From: Methanocella_A sp049676595
GTDB lineage: Archaea; Halobacteriota; Methanocellia; Methanocellales; Methanocellaceae
Direction: 5' to 3'
Assembly (NCBI RefSeq): GCF_049676595.1
Contig: NZ_CP187259.1
Location: forward strand, 930,001 to 994,000
DNA: 64,000 nucleotides
In this document: positions 24,670 through 33,232 of the stretch, in pieces
Numbering within the stretch: position 1 is the stretch's first letter
How the letters are laid out: the number at the start of each line of letters is the position of its first letter
Position numbers and translations under genes: made by a program
Notes under the pieces: generated by a model
Databases searched by the model: none
What the model was told of the DNA's origin: nothing
The model's input: only the letters and a program-made list of their open reading frames with translations

Positions 24670-25080
24670 ATGAGCGACGGGGAAGGTAAAAAGCCATTCG
24701 TGGCCATAGTGGACGATGAGCCTGACTTGCAAAAGCTTTACAGGCTGGCTATATCATCCAGAGGCTATCCTATTTCTTATATCGCCAGCGATGGCACCGA
24801 CGCTCTCGAAAAGCAAAACAAAGCCAACCATAAGCCTGACATTGTCATAATGGACCACCGGATGCCCACAAAGAATGGGGTGGAAACCACCCGGGAAATT
24901 CTAGCGTCGACCCCGGCGACCCGGATCATCTTCGTATCGGCAGACGAAGCCGTCGAAAAAGAAGCGATAGAAGCGGGCGCTACCAAGTTTCTGAAAAAGC
25001 CTATCTCGCTCAAGGACCTGCTTCGCAACATCGACGAAGAGGCGAAAAACGTTTCTTCAGGCCAGTCGGCCAGCACTTAA
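24670..25080 (+). CDS. Single-domain response regulator
   Basis: The 136-residue product is one receiver domain. It has acidic pocket residues in VAIVDDEPDL, a phospho-acceptor Asp in PDIVIMDHRMPTKNG, and the conserved Lys in FLKKPISLKDLL. There is no output domain, so it likely works in phospho-relay or by protein binding. I start at MSDGEGKK because the upstream frame does not look coding. No histidine kinase is adjacent. Confidence 0.88.
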   Translation: MSDGEGKKPFVAIVDDEPDLQKLYRLAISSRGYPISYIASDGTDALEKQNKANHKPDIVIMDHRMPTKNGVETTREILASTPATRIIFVSADEAVEKEAIEAGATKFLKKPISLKDLLRNIDEEAKNVSSGQSAST

Positions 25081-25136
25081 CCCTGTATTGAATAATTCAG
25101 GTATGGTTTTCCATCCTCTAATCTATATCCAGTAGC

Positions 25137-25192
25137 GTACGCTGCGCTGCGCTGTAACACTGAGGGCAGTGTTGAAGCGCAGCGCAGTGTAC
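25137..25192. repeat. Short hairpin with GCTGCGCT / AGCGCAGC arms
   Basis: GTACGCTGCGCTGCGCTG followed by AACACTG faces CAGTGTT and AGCGCAGCGCAGTGTAC. The arms share the GCTGCGCTG word with the large repeat family but lack its CAGATTACACAGAT core. It could be a reduced or degenerate copy between two convergent genes. Confidence 0.6.
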
Positions 25193-25204
25193 ACCGATCT
25201 TAGA

Positions 25205-25220
25205 CTCCCGAAGTCGGGAG
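25205..25220. terminator. Hairpin CTCCCGA/TCGGGAG between convergent genes
   Basis: A perfect 7-bp GC-rich stem with a 2-base loop lies immediately before the ilvD stop codon and after the response regulator. A T-rich stretch follows on the plus strand. Confidence 0.55.
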
Positions 25221-25222
25221 CC

Positions 25223-26866
25223 TTATTTTATCAGTCCGCCGGTGGAAGCCGACGTGACGTTCTTCGCGTACCGGGCCAGGTAGCCTTTTAGCTGCTTCTG
25301 CTTTGGCTTGAACGCTTTCTTCCTGGCAGCCAGCTCCGCTTTGGTAAGGCCGACGTCTATCTTTTTCGCCGGGATGTCTATCTCGATGCGGTCGCCGTCT
25401 TTCAGCAGGCCGATGGGGCCGCCTTCCACGGCTTCAGGCGAGACGTGGCCGATGCAGGGGCCTCTGGTGCCTCCGGAGAACCGTCCGTCTGTGATGAGGG
25501 CGACAGACTCGCTCAGGCCCATGCCTGCAATGGCCGAGGTAGGGCTGAGCATCTCCGGCATGCCGGGGCCTCCCCTGGGGCCGACATACCTGATCACTAC
25601 CACGTCCCCGGGCTTGATCTTCTTGCCAAGGATTGCCTTGATCGCATCGTCCTCGGCGTCGAACACTCTGGCCACTCCGGAGAACTTGAGCATCTTATCG
25701 CTGACCGCGCCGCTCTTGACCACAGCTCCCTCGGGCGCCAGGCTGCCGTAGAGGATAGATATACCGCCTGTCTTGTGGACGGGATCGTTCTGGGTATGGA
25801 TGACTTCGGGCCTCTCGACTTTCGCTGCTTTTATGATAGCCTTGATGCTCTTGCCCGAGACCGTCTGCAGGTCTTTCAGCTTTTTGACCCGGCTCATGAC
25901 TGCGGGAATGCCTCCGGCCTCGTCCAGGTCCTTCATCGTGTAAGGTCCACCCGGGCTCATGTGGCAAATATGAGGAGTCTCGCTGCTGATCTTATCAAAG
26001 TCGTCCAGCTTGAGCTCTATGCCGCCTTCCGCAGCGATGGCGGTCAGGTGCAGTACCGTGTTGGTCGAGCCTCCGATGCTCATGTCCACTTTAATGGCGT
26101 TCTCGAACGACTGCCTGGAAACGATGTCCAGGGGCTTGATGTCCTCTTTGACGAGCTGCACGATACGGCGGCCGCTCTCCCTGGCGATCCTGTCCTTCTT
26201 GCCGCTGACCGCATGGGCCGTGGCGCAGTCGGGCAGAGACAGGCCCAGCGCCTCGGTCATGCACGCCATCGTATTCGCCGTGTACAGCCCCTGGCAGCTG
26301 CCGCAGCCCGGGCAGCACAAATCTTCGATGCGCTTCAGCTCTTCCAGCGTCATCTTCCCGGCCCGGACGCTGCCGATGGCCTCGAAGGACGAGATCAGCG
26401 TAAGGTCTTTCCCCTCCAGCCTGCCCGGCAGCATCGGGCCTCCGGTGACCACGATCGTGGGGATGTTCATCCTCAGCGCCGCCATCAGCATGCCCGGCAC
26501 GATCTTGTCGCAGGTGCCCAGCATGACGATGCCGTCGAACCGGTGGCTCTCCGCCATGACCTCGATCGAGTCGGCGATGATCTCCCTCGAGGGCAGCGAG
26601 TAGCTCATGCCTTCGTGGCCCATGGCGATGCCGTCGCAGATGCCGATGACGCCGAACTCGAACGGCACGCCGCCAGCCTCCCGAATACCTTCCCTCACTT
26701 TCTCCGCGAGCGCCCGCAGGTGCTTGTGCCCGGGGACGATGTCGTTCCAGGCGTTGGCGATGCCGATGAACGGCTTATCCATGTCGCTGTCCGTAACGCC
26801 CACCGACTTTAGAAGAGCCCGGTGCGGTGTCCTCTCCATTCCCTTCTTGACCTTGTCACTTCGCAT
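25223..26866 (-). CDS. ilvD: Dihydroxy-acid dehydratase
   Basis: The enzyme dehydrates dihydroxy acids in valine, leucine and isoleucine synthesis and carries an iron-sulfur cluster. The 547-residue product spans the family fully: GIANAWNDIVPGH, MLGTCDKIVPGML, CCPGCGSCQGLYTANTM, and near the end SVALITDGRFSGGTRGPC. Cluster cysteines are present in GTCDK and GCGSC. I start at MRSDKVKKGMERTPHRALL, the usual beginning; the frame extends ten codons further without support. Confidence 0.96.
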   Translation of the reverse strand: MRSDKVKKGMERTPHRALLKSVGVTDSDMDKPFIGIANAWNDIVPGHKHLRALAEKVREGIREAGGVPFEFGVIGICDGIAMGHEGMSYSLPSREIIADSIEVMAESHRFDGIVMLGTCDKIVPGMLMAALRMNIPTIVVTGGPMLPGRLEGKDLTLISSFEAIGSVRAGKMTLEELKRIEDLCCPGCGSCQGLYTANTMACMTEALGLSLPDCATAHAVSGKKDRIARESGRRIVQLVKEDIKPLDIVSRQSFENAIKVDMSIGGSTNTVLHLTAIAAEGGIELKLDDFDKISSETPHICHMSPGGPYTMKDLDEAGGIPAVMSRVKKLKDLQTVSGKSIKAIIKAAKVERPEVIHTQNDPVHKTGGISILYGSLAPEGAVVKSGAVSDKMLKFSGVARVFDAEDDAIKAILGKKIKPGDVVVIRYVGPRGGPGMPEMLSPTSAIAGMGLSESVALITDGRFSGGTRGPCIGHVSPEAVEGGPIGLLKDGDRIEIDIPAKKIDVGLTKAELAARKKAFKPKQKQLKGYLARYAKNVTSASTGGLIK

Positions 26867-26996
26867 GATCGACAGACCTCTGAAAACCTGCATCTAGTTT
26901 AGTTGTTAGTGATTAAAATGTCATTGCCGCGTGTGTTCGGGATGTACTATATAGCTGCCGGCAGCGGGCCTGCAAATACTACAGTTTTAGGATAGT

Positions 26997-27372
26997 GCAT
27001 GCTCCGCTGTACTGGCCATGATTTCCAGGATACTCGCAAAAGTGTTGTCTCTGTGCCCGTGAACGTACACTAACGCTGCGCTGTGCTGATGCTGATTTCT
27101 CGGATAGTGTCAAAAGTGTTGTCTCTGTGCCCGTGAACGTACACTAACGCTGCGCTGTGCCAGGATCACAGATTACGGCAGATACGACAGATTGCACAGA
27201 TGCTAATCGATAATAATTGAATAGTTCGCTGTATTCATCTTATCTAATGTAGTCATCTGTGCAATCTGTGCAATCTGTAACAATCTGTGATCTGGCACAG
27301 CGCAGCGTTAGTGTTGCTGTCTCACGTTACTTGAACAATCTGAAACGCACAGCGCAGCGTTCGTCTGGCCAC
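26997..27372. repeat. Modular repeat locus (75-bp units, hairpin core, 52-bp units)
   Basis: The core word GCTGCGCTGTGC occurs at 27075 and 27149 (74-base spacing), with a degenerate copy near 27001. Its inverse AGCGCAGCG occurs at 27299 and 27351 (52-base spacing). Between them a hairpin of CAGATTGCACAGATGCTAATCGATAA-type sequence pairs with ATCTGTGCAATCTGTGCAATCTG. The locus fills the ~570-base gap between the divergent ilvD and moaA, so it lies upstream of both. Confidence 0.85.
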
Positions 27373-27437
27373 TGTCCTGCCCGGATTACACGTTACTACA
27401 TAAAGTTAATATGCCTGAACATAGTAACTTCCTTACG

Positions 27438-28370
27438 ATGCAGAACGTGCTGATCGACGCATACGGGCGAAGGATTTCCAGCCTCAGGCTTTCGCTGACC
27501 AACCGCTGTAACCTCAAGTGCATCTACTGCCATAACGAGGGTGAGCAGGACAGCGGCAGCGAGATTACTGTAGAAGAGGTCGCCCAGATAGCACGGATTT
27601 GCGCGAAGTACGGCGTCGACAAGATCAAGTTTTCGGGCGGCGAGCCGCTGCTGCGCCGGGACTTCGAGGACATTCTCAGGGCCCTGCCGGAAATGCGGGA
27701 CGTCTCCGTCACCACGAACGGCACCCTGCTCGCAGCGCGGGCGAAATCCTTGAAGGAGAGCGGGCTGGACAGGGTCAACGTCAGCCTGGACTCCATGGAC
27801 CGGGACCGCTTTACCTTCATCACCCAGTGCAAGGGACAGTTCGAGAAGGTGCTGGACGGCATAGATGCTGCCCTTTCCGTCGGCCTCACCCCCGTGAAGA
27901 TCAACATGGTCTACCTCAAGGGAGTGAACGAAGACGAAGTCGACCGCATGATCGATTTCGTGAGAGGCAAGCCGCTGGTACTGCAGATCATCGAGCTCAT
28001 GAACTTCCACGGGGCTTTTAAATACCACGCAGACGTGGCCTCGCTGGAGCAGCGGATCAAAGAGAAGGCCGACAAAGCCGTGTGCAGGGAGATGCACAGG
28101 CGTACCAAGTACTACCTCGGCGGCGCCGAGGTCGAGATTGTCCGGCCCATCGACAACTCCGAGTTCTGTATGAATTGCAACCGCCTCCGCATCACGTCGG
28201 ACTACAAGCTCAAGCCCTGCCTGCTGCGGAATGACAATCTCGTCAGCGTCCGGGGCATGACGGACGCGGAAGTCGAGGCTGTGCTGATTAAGACCGTAAG
28301 CGCACGCGAGCCCTTTTTCAGGTCCGAGAGCCTGAAAATCTGCCAGCCGTATAAAATATATGAACCATGA
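27438..28370 (+). CDS. moaA: GTP 3',8-cyclase (molybdenum cofactor biosynthesis)
   Basis: MoaA is a radical SAM enzyme that starts pyranopterin formation. The 310-residue product has the first cluster motif CNLKCIYCH, the GGEPLLRRD motif, and a second cluster motif near the end (CMNCNRLRITSDYKLKPC). I start at MQNVLIDAYGRR, where MoaA proteins usually begin; an ATG nine codons upstream is also possible. Methanogens need the cofactor for formylmethanofuran dehydrogenase. Confidence 0.9.
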   Translation: MQNVLIDAYGRRISSLRLSLTNRCNLKCIYCHNEGEQDSGSEITVEEVAQIARICAKYGVDKIKFSGGEPLLRRDFEDILRALPEMRDVSVTTNGTLLAARAKSLKESGLDRVNVSLDSMDRDRFTFITQCKGQFEKVLDGIDAALSVGLTPVKINMVYLKGVNEDEVDRMIDFVRGKPLVLQIIELMNFHGAFKYHADVASLEQRIKEKADKAVCREMHRRTKYYLGGAEVEIVRPIDNSEFCMNCNRLRITSDYKLKPCLLRNDNLVSVRGMTDAEVEAVLIKTVSAREPFFRSESLKICQPYKIYEP

Positions 28371-28400
28371 CGGCCCATTTATATTAGGTCGCACATACGC

Positions 28401-29144
28401 ATGGAGCTTTTTGATTTAGTCAAGTTACTCGAGACCATCGCCCCGCCTGATCTCGCGGAAGATTTCGATCACGGCAAGATCGGCCTGATAGTCCCTGGCT
28501 ACCACAAGGTAAACAAGGTAGCCACGGCGCTGGATCCCACGCCCTTCGTGATCGAGCGGGCCATCGACATGCACGCCGAGGCTCTCGTCGTCCACCACAC
28601 GCTGATCTGGAACCCGGTGACAGCCCTCACCTCCGATATGGCGGGCGTGCTGAAGCTCCTGCTCGAGAACGACATTTCGCTCTACTCGATGCACACGAAC
28701 TACGACCGGGCGCCGGGAGGTGTCAACGAGACGCTGGCTGATCTGCTGGGCCTGAAAGACACTGTGGCTGTAGACCTCTGCCGGGCCGGCATCGTCGAAA
28801 CGCAGAGTCTGGCAGACTTCGCCGCCTCTGCCTCGAAAGCTCTGGGCGCTGACGTAGAAGTCGTCGGCCGGCTGAACAAAGAAGTAAGTACTGTCGTCAC
28901 CGCGGCGGGAAGCGCGTTCAGGGAGGCGCTGCCCATCGCAAAACAGCTTAACGCCGACGTGCTGGTCTCATCCGAGCTACGGCACGACGTCATCCGGGAC
29001 AGGGGCAACGTCGCCCTGGTCTCAGCGCCCCACTACTTCACCGAGGCCCCGTCGATGAAAAGGCTTGCCGAAAGGCTAAACAGCAAAAATGTCCGGGCGG
29101 AGTTCGTAGACGATCCCCCGGAACTCAAGGTGATCCGGCCGTGA
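28401..29144 (+). CDS. Nif3-like dinuclear metal protein
   Basis: The 247-residue product belongs to the Nif3/YbgI family (DUF34), often annotated as GTP cyclohydrolase I type 2. Metal ligands are visible in EALVVHHTLIWNP and SMHTNYD, and in the C-terminal part (DVLVSSELRHDV). The biological role of the family is unsettled. A TATA-like TTTATATTA about 20 bases before the ATG suggests a short leader. The next gene overlaps it by 4 bases. Confidence 0.85.
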   Translation: MELFDLVKLLETIAPPDLAEDFDHGKIGLIVPGYHKVNKVATALDPTPFVIERAIDMHAEALVVHHTLIWNPVTALTSDMAGVLKLLLENDISLYSMHTNYDRAPGGVNETLADLLGLKDTVAVDLCRAGIVETQSLADFAASASKALGADVEVVGRLNKEVSTVVTAAGSAFREALPIAKQLNADVLVSSELRHDVIRDRGNVALVSAPHYFTEAPSMKRLAERLNSKNVRAEFVDDPPELKVIRP

Positions 29145-29479
29145 GCGCCATCGACCTGCTGACCCCTGGGAAGATAGACGGCGACGTCGTAAGCGCCATC
29201 ATACAGGAGTACGGCACCAGAGGCAAGAACGCCGTCGAGCTGGTGCTGGCGGGCAAGGTCAAGAAGTACCGGGACTTCTTTGTCGTCCAGGGCCGCAAAG
29301 ATCAATATGTGGTCGAAGGCGACTTCTGCACCTGCCGGGACTACCTTTACAGATTAGCCAAACAGGACGGCGTATGCTACCACTCCCTCGCCGTAAAGAT
29401 CGCCAGCGCCACCGGGCAATACGAGGAGGTAGATGCATGGTACTCCGATACTATTTTGCAGAGGGAGTACGGGCAGTGA
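29141..29479 (+). CDS. Small SWIM-type zinc-finger protein
   Basis: The 112-residue product holds a SWIM motif, CxC...CxH, in DFCTCRDYLYRLAKQDGVCYH near residue 65. The start is the GTG at 29141, overlapping the Nif3 stop as GTGA. SWIM proteins bind DNA or protein partners; small archaeal ones of this type accompany recombination or metal proteins but have no firm role. Coupling to the Nif3-like gene is the main clue. Confidence 0.8.
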   Translation: MSAIDLLTPGKIDGDVVSAIIQEYGTRGKNAVELVLAGKVKKYRDFFVVQGRKDQYVVEGDFCTCRDYLYRLAKQDGVCYHSLAVKIASATGQYEEVDAWYSDTILQREYGQ

Positions 29480-29543
29480 CCTATAAGCAATAGCTTTTTC
29501 CTCTTGCTAAAGGTTTTTATCCCGGCATGCCAGATCATCTTCT

Positions 29544-29924
29544 ATGACTCCTGCCATAAAAGTCTGCATCCCGAAGAGTGACGCCAAGGTCTTCCGCCAC
29601 TTCGGCAAGGCCCCGGAGTTCGCGTTCTTCCTCATTGAAAACGGCAAGGTCGCCTCGACCGAGATCATCCCTAACCCGGGCAGGGAAAAGGGCCAGGTGC
29701 CTCACCTGATCATCGAACACCAGGCCACCCATATAGTCGCTGCCGCCATCGGGCCCCAGGCCGTCACCATCTTCCACGAAAAGGGCATAGAGGTCTATCC
29801 CGATGCCCTCGGCATGCTGGACACCATTCTGGAAAGATTCCTCAAGGGCGAGCTGAAGCCTGCGGCGAAGAAGAGCCAGATGCCCTGCGCGGGCGATAAC
29901 GTCTGCGGCGTCAAGACTCAATAG
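29544..29924 (+). CDS. NifX/NafY-type dinitrogenase cofactor domain protein
   Basis: The 126-residue product has the fold of the NifX/NifB C-terminal family: MTPAIKVCIPKSDAKVFRHFGKAPEF, then IVAAAIGPQAVTIFHEKGIEVY. In nitrogen fixers such proteins carry iron-molybdenum cofactor precursors. Many methanogens have copies unrelated to nitrogenase, and no nif gene is near. It may bind an iron-sulfur or molybdenum cluster. Confidence 0.85.
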   Translation: MTPAIKVCIPKSDAKVFRHFGKAPEFAFFLIENGKVASTEIIPNPGREKGQVPHLIIEHQATHIVAAAIGPQAVTIFHEKGIEVYPDALGMLDTILERFLKGELKPAAKKSQMPCAGDNVCGVKTQ

Positions 29925-30440
29925 CCACGGATCACACCACAAACGAAGCCACTGTAGTTCGAACCACGGCGACGCTGCTCTTATCTTGGCAAATATAAAT
30001 TTTATACTTGAACCACGGCGACACAGCGACAGTTCGAACTGTAAACGCCAGGATGGTAACTGTAACCACGGCGACACAGCGACAGTGCGATCTACGACAA
30101 GCCAGTGGTAAATAAAACCACGGCGGCACGGCGACACCAAGACAATGGCGAACCGGTCAAAGTGAACTCTTTTTTAGTCCACGGCGACACAAAGACAGTT
30201 ATTTACCATAAGTTTGCTATCCAATCGTTTCTGCCTGACTTTGCATCAATAGCCTGAAGGAAGCGAAACATATTTGTTTCCGTGCCGTCAGCCCGCCGTG
30301 CCGCCGTGGTTCAATAAAAAAGGAGCCTTGCTATTCGGGTACTGGTTGTCGCCGTGTCGCCGTGCCGCCGTGGTTCAAATAACCATCCTGCCATCGTTAC
30401 TCGAATTGTCGCCGTGTCGCTGTGCCGCCGTGGTTAGAAC
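29925..30440. repeat. CCACGGCGACACAGCGACAG repeat array with inverted halves
   Basis: Copies of (AA)CCACGGCGACACAGCGACAG begin near 29925, 29964, 30013, 30066, 30118 and 30179 on the plus strand. From about 30290 the reverse complement (GTCGCCGTGTCGCCGTGCCGCCGTGG) appears three times. Spacing is irregular (39-62 bases). The stretch between holds non-repetitive AT-rich DNA. The same family recurs at the right end of the window; both contain GAACCGGT...AGTGAACTC. No gene is present in this ~590-base gap, which lies between convergent 3' ends. Confidence 0.85.
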
Positions 30441-30516
30441 ATTTGATTTCCGGTTGTCAGGATAAGGAGCTGTGCTACTGTGGTGGATGGAGGCATATGA
30501 CGATATTTAAAGGGTA

Positions 30517-31644
30517 TCAGAGATCGATTCGGCGCTCGATCTCCTTGGGGTCGTACGGCAGGGATATGATCCTGCTCTGTCCCCGGGTGCCTTTGCCGGT
30601 GCTGCTGAGCGATACCAGTTTTAAGGTTTCCAGCCGGTTAACCATCTCGTAGAACGAAGTGTAGCCCAGGTTAGTTTTTTCCTTGAAGCAGTCGTACAGC
30701 TCGCCGGACATGAGCTCCTGTTTGCCCGAGTCGACGATGCACTTGAGGATCATCTTTTCCTCTTTCTTGAGGCTGCGCACCACGTAGTTCAGATGAACAT
30801 ATCTCGAGCCCTCGTAGGCTTTCTCGACGTCCTCGACCGAGACGTTCTTGCTGGCCCGGCGCTCGGCATTCAGTCCTGAGCGCTTGAGCATGTTGATGCC
30901 GACCCGGAGGTCGCCGGTTTCGCAGGTGTACTGGGTGACCTTCTCCAGGACCTCGTCAGAGACCACGTTGGGGAAGAAGCCGTACTTGATCCTGTACCTG
31001 AGGATGTCCCGGATCTCTTCCACCGAGTACTGGGGGAACACGATCTCCTCCGGCAAGAACACCGACTGTACCTGCGGCGAGAGGTCCTTTGCCATGTCCA
31101 GCGTCATGTCGCTCAGGATCGAGATAACGCCTACCTTGGCGCCGGGCTGCACTTCGTGCATGCGGAGCAGCGAGTACAGGACATCGTCGATCTCCTTGCT
31201 CATCATCAGGTAGTTGATATCGTCCAGCGCCACGATCAGGACCTTCTTCTTCTCGACCAGATGCTTGGCGATCTGGGAGAAGAGCTTCTTGAAAGAGATG
31301 CCCGAGGACGGTGGCGGGTATCCGGATAGCTTCTTGAAGATCTGGGCGAAGATCGCGTAACGCGTCGAGTCCACCTGGCAGTTGATGTACACAGGAAGAA
31401 CCTTCTGGGTGGCGTTCTCCACTTCCTCGAAAACTTTCAGCACGGCAGAGGTCTTCCCGGTGCCTGGAGCGCCCCTGCAGTACGCGTTAAGCGGCGTGGC
31501 GCCGCGCAGAGCCGGCCCTATGCTGAACTGCAACGATTTGATTTGCGACTCCCTGTGGAGCAGGTTCTCGGGCAGGAAATCGAGCTCGAAGTACTGCTCC
31601 TCCCGGAAGATCGTCTGGTCCCAGAGTAGTAAGTCCTTGTTCAT
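30517..31644 (-). CDS. cdc6: Orc1/Cdc6 replication initiator
   Basis: The 375-residue AAA+ ATPase binds replication origins and loads MCM. Walker A is GAPGTGKT near residue 58, Walker B is VLIVALDDINYL, and a sensor-like GVISILSD follows. The C-terminal winged helix runs from about residue 290. It is somewhat shorter than many archaeal Orc1 proteins and begins with an unusual MNKDLLLWDQTIFREEQYF. It resembles the more diverged Cdc6 paralogues that archaea carry alongside a main Orc1. Repeated motifs upstream could be its binding sites. Confidence 0.92.
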   Translation of the reverse strand: MNKDLLLWDQTIFREEQYFELDFLPENLLHRESQIKSLQFSIGPALRGATPLNAYCRGAPGTGKTSAVLKVFEEVENATQKVLPVYINCQVDSTRYAIFAQIFKKLSGYPPPSSGISFKKLFSQIAKHLVEKKKVLIVALDDINYLMMSKEIDDVLYSLLRMHEVQPGAKVGVISILSDMTLDMAKDLSPQVQSVFLPEEIVFPQYSVEEIRDILRYRIKYGFFPNVVSDEVLEKVTQYTCETGDLRVGINMLKRSGLNAERRASKNVSVEDVEKAYEGSRYVHLNYVVRSLKKEEKMILKCIVDSGKQELMSGELYDCFKEKTNLGYTSFYEMVNRLETLKLVSLSSTGKGTRGQSRIISLPYDPKEIERRIDL

Positions 31645-31661
31645 ACAGAGCCACCGGCTAT

Positions 31662-31782
31662 AATACTTTCAATTAGGTTTGTATTGTAAGTCCTTGCTTA
31701 AAAACTATCCTAAATGCGTACTGAAAGTATTACTCAGAATCATATAAATAGGTTCTGTATGCTTGTTTCTAATATTTTCAAT
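31662..31782. promoter_or_regulatory. Repeated AATACTTTCAAT motif upstream of orc1/cdc6
   Basis: Three copies lie in the 155 bases before the gene: AATACTTTCAAT at 31662, its inverse at 31720-31731 (as ACTGAAAGTATT), and AATATTTTCAAT at 31771. The surrounding DNA is AT-rich. Archaeal initiators often bind repeats next to their own gene, either as autoregulatory or origin sites. The canonical long ORB motif is not evident. Confidence 0.45.
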
Positions 31783-31823
31783 GGGCGCCAACGGCGCCGG
31801 TTTTGTGAGACAGCAAGACGAAC

Positions 31824-32146
31824 GCTACGCTGTGCTTGATGATGATTCCTCGGATAGCATCAAAAGTGTTATCACTGTGGCCGTGAACGTACACGAACGC
31901 TGCGCTGTGCCAGAACACAGATTACTACAGATTTAACAGATTACACAGATGCTAATCGATAACCCAAAAAGTAAGGGCTCACACGATTTCTTTTATATAA
32001 AATCGTCATCTGTGCAATCTGTACAATCTGTCAGAATCATCAGATTCTGCGTAATCTGTGTTCTGGCACAGCGCAGCGTTCGTCTTGCTGTCTCACGCCA
32101 CACTAGCAACCAGAAACGCACAGCGCAGCGTTCGTGTACGTTCACG
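31824..32146. repeat. Modular repeat locus (75-bp, hairpin core, 52-bp)
   Basis: GCTACGCTGTGC at 31824 and GCTGCGCTGTGC at 31899 are 75 bases apart. AGCGCAGCG copies at 32070 and 32122 are 52 bases apart. The core between holds CAGATGCTAATCGATAA and inverted ATCTGTGCAATCTGTAC-type arms. The right edge abuts the stop codon of the tatD gene. Confidence 0.87.
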
Positions 32147-32147
32147 T

Positions 32148-32993
32148 TTATAGCTCGACTTTGATGCCGTAGCACTTTTCGGGGTTGTCCTTGTGCACCT
32201 TGAAAAAGAGCTCTTCGGGGGTGCCGGTTCTGATCGCTTCTTTCGTCTTTCTGGGCACGGTCTTCGGTCCCAGCACCGCTCCCGGTCGGTTTGCGTCATC
32301 GATGTAGTCCGTCTCCAGCATGAACCTGGAGCCCTGGGCGACTGCTTCTTCCAGCGCGCCTTTCGAGGCGATCACGGACGGGAAGATGTTGAGGGTCTCG
32401 CACTTCTTCACCAGCGGCGGGGAGAAGTGCTTGATCACCCGCCACGGGGGAAGGCCGGCCATGGAGGCGATTTCCGACAGGGACTCCATCGTGTTGTCTT
32501 CCGATTCGGTGTGTAGCTGGATGGCGCAGTCCCGTTCTTTGCACAGGTCCATGGCGTGGCGCATCAGCATGTTTGACTGCTCCCATATCTCCGGGGAGAC
32601 CGGGTAGTGGGGCCTGCCTGACTTGACGCCGATGGCCTTGCCCTCTGCCACGTATCCGGCGGCAATGTCGAGCCCTTCCTCGACAATGGCGTACGCCTCG
32701 TCTATGCCTCTCGTCTCTGCCAGCCCCACGAACTCCGCCGGGTGGACGCCTATGACTGCGTAAGCCTTGACAAACTCGTTTGCCTGCCTGACCGCCTCGA
32801 TTGTGAGGTCGAAGACTGCGCGGTAATCCTCGGCGCTATTGATCGCCATGCCGGTTTCGCCGGCGGGCAGAGACACGATGATCACGTGAGTGCCGCCTGC
32901 ATTCTTGAACTCCTTGATGGCTTCCATGCCCCGGCCGGTGCGGAGGTTGATGTGCATGTGGTCGTCCATGATCGGCAGCGACGAGCTATACAT
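32148..32993 (-). CDS. TatD-family metal-dependent hydrolase
   Basis: The product is about 281 residues, with the amidohydrolase-barrel metal ligands of TatD proteins: MDDHMHI at the start, YAVIGVHP, CAIQLHTE, VIKHFSPP and FMLETDYIDD. Family members are nucleases or other metal-dependent hydrolases. I start at MYSSSLPIMDDHMHI; a start at the second Met is possible. The frame continues upstream but without coding character. Confidence 0.82.
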   Translation of the reverse strand: MYSSSLPIMDDHMHINLRTGRGMEAIKEFKNAGGTHVIIVSLPAGETGMAINSAEDYRAVFDLTIEAVRQANEFVKAYAVIGVHPAEFVGLAETRGIDEAYAIVEEGLDIAAGYVAEGKAIGVKSGRPHYPVSPEIWEQSNMLMRHAMDLCKERDCAIQLHTESEDNTMESLSEIASMAGLPPWRVIKHFSPPLVKKCETLNIFPSVIASKGALEEAVAQGSRFMLETDYIDDANRPGAVLGPKTVPRKTKEAIRTGTPEELFFKVHKDNPEKCYGIKVEL

Positions 32994-33232
32994 GAATGAG
33001 TCTAATGCGCGGTTCAAAGTTAAAGCTTGCCACAACCCGGAACGCGAGCATGCCTTCTGGGCCCCGGGCGGGACGTTCTGCAGGTCTGCGGGCACCTCTA
33101 TTTTTCGCCGGGCTGCGTATCTTACGGGTTTATGGCCTCACTATCTGCCTTTTTTACAGAAAAACAAAAGATATATACGGTATATTGGAGATATCTGAAT
33201 AGGTAAAACTTTCATTAGGATGATTGATATTT

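Noticed and set aside
25445..26812. A 455-codon frame antisense to ilvD
   Set aside because: It is exactly opposite a highly conserved gene and has the His/Arg/Ala/Asp-rich composition of GC-rich antisense frames.
29544..29924. Part of a nitrogen-fixation cluster
   Set aside because: Only a NifX-type domain is present; no nifH, nifD, nifK or nifB is near, and such orphan copies are common in methanogens.
30317..30465. Short Cys/Arg-rich frames in the CCACGGCGAC array
   Set aside because: They are translations of the repeat words (SPCRRAAVV and similar) and have no independent support.
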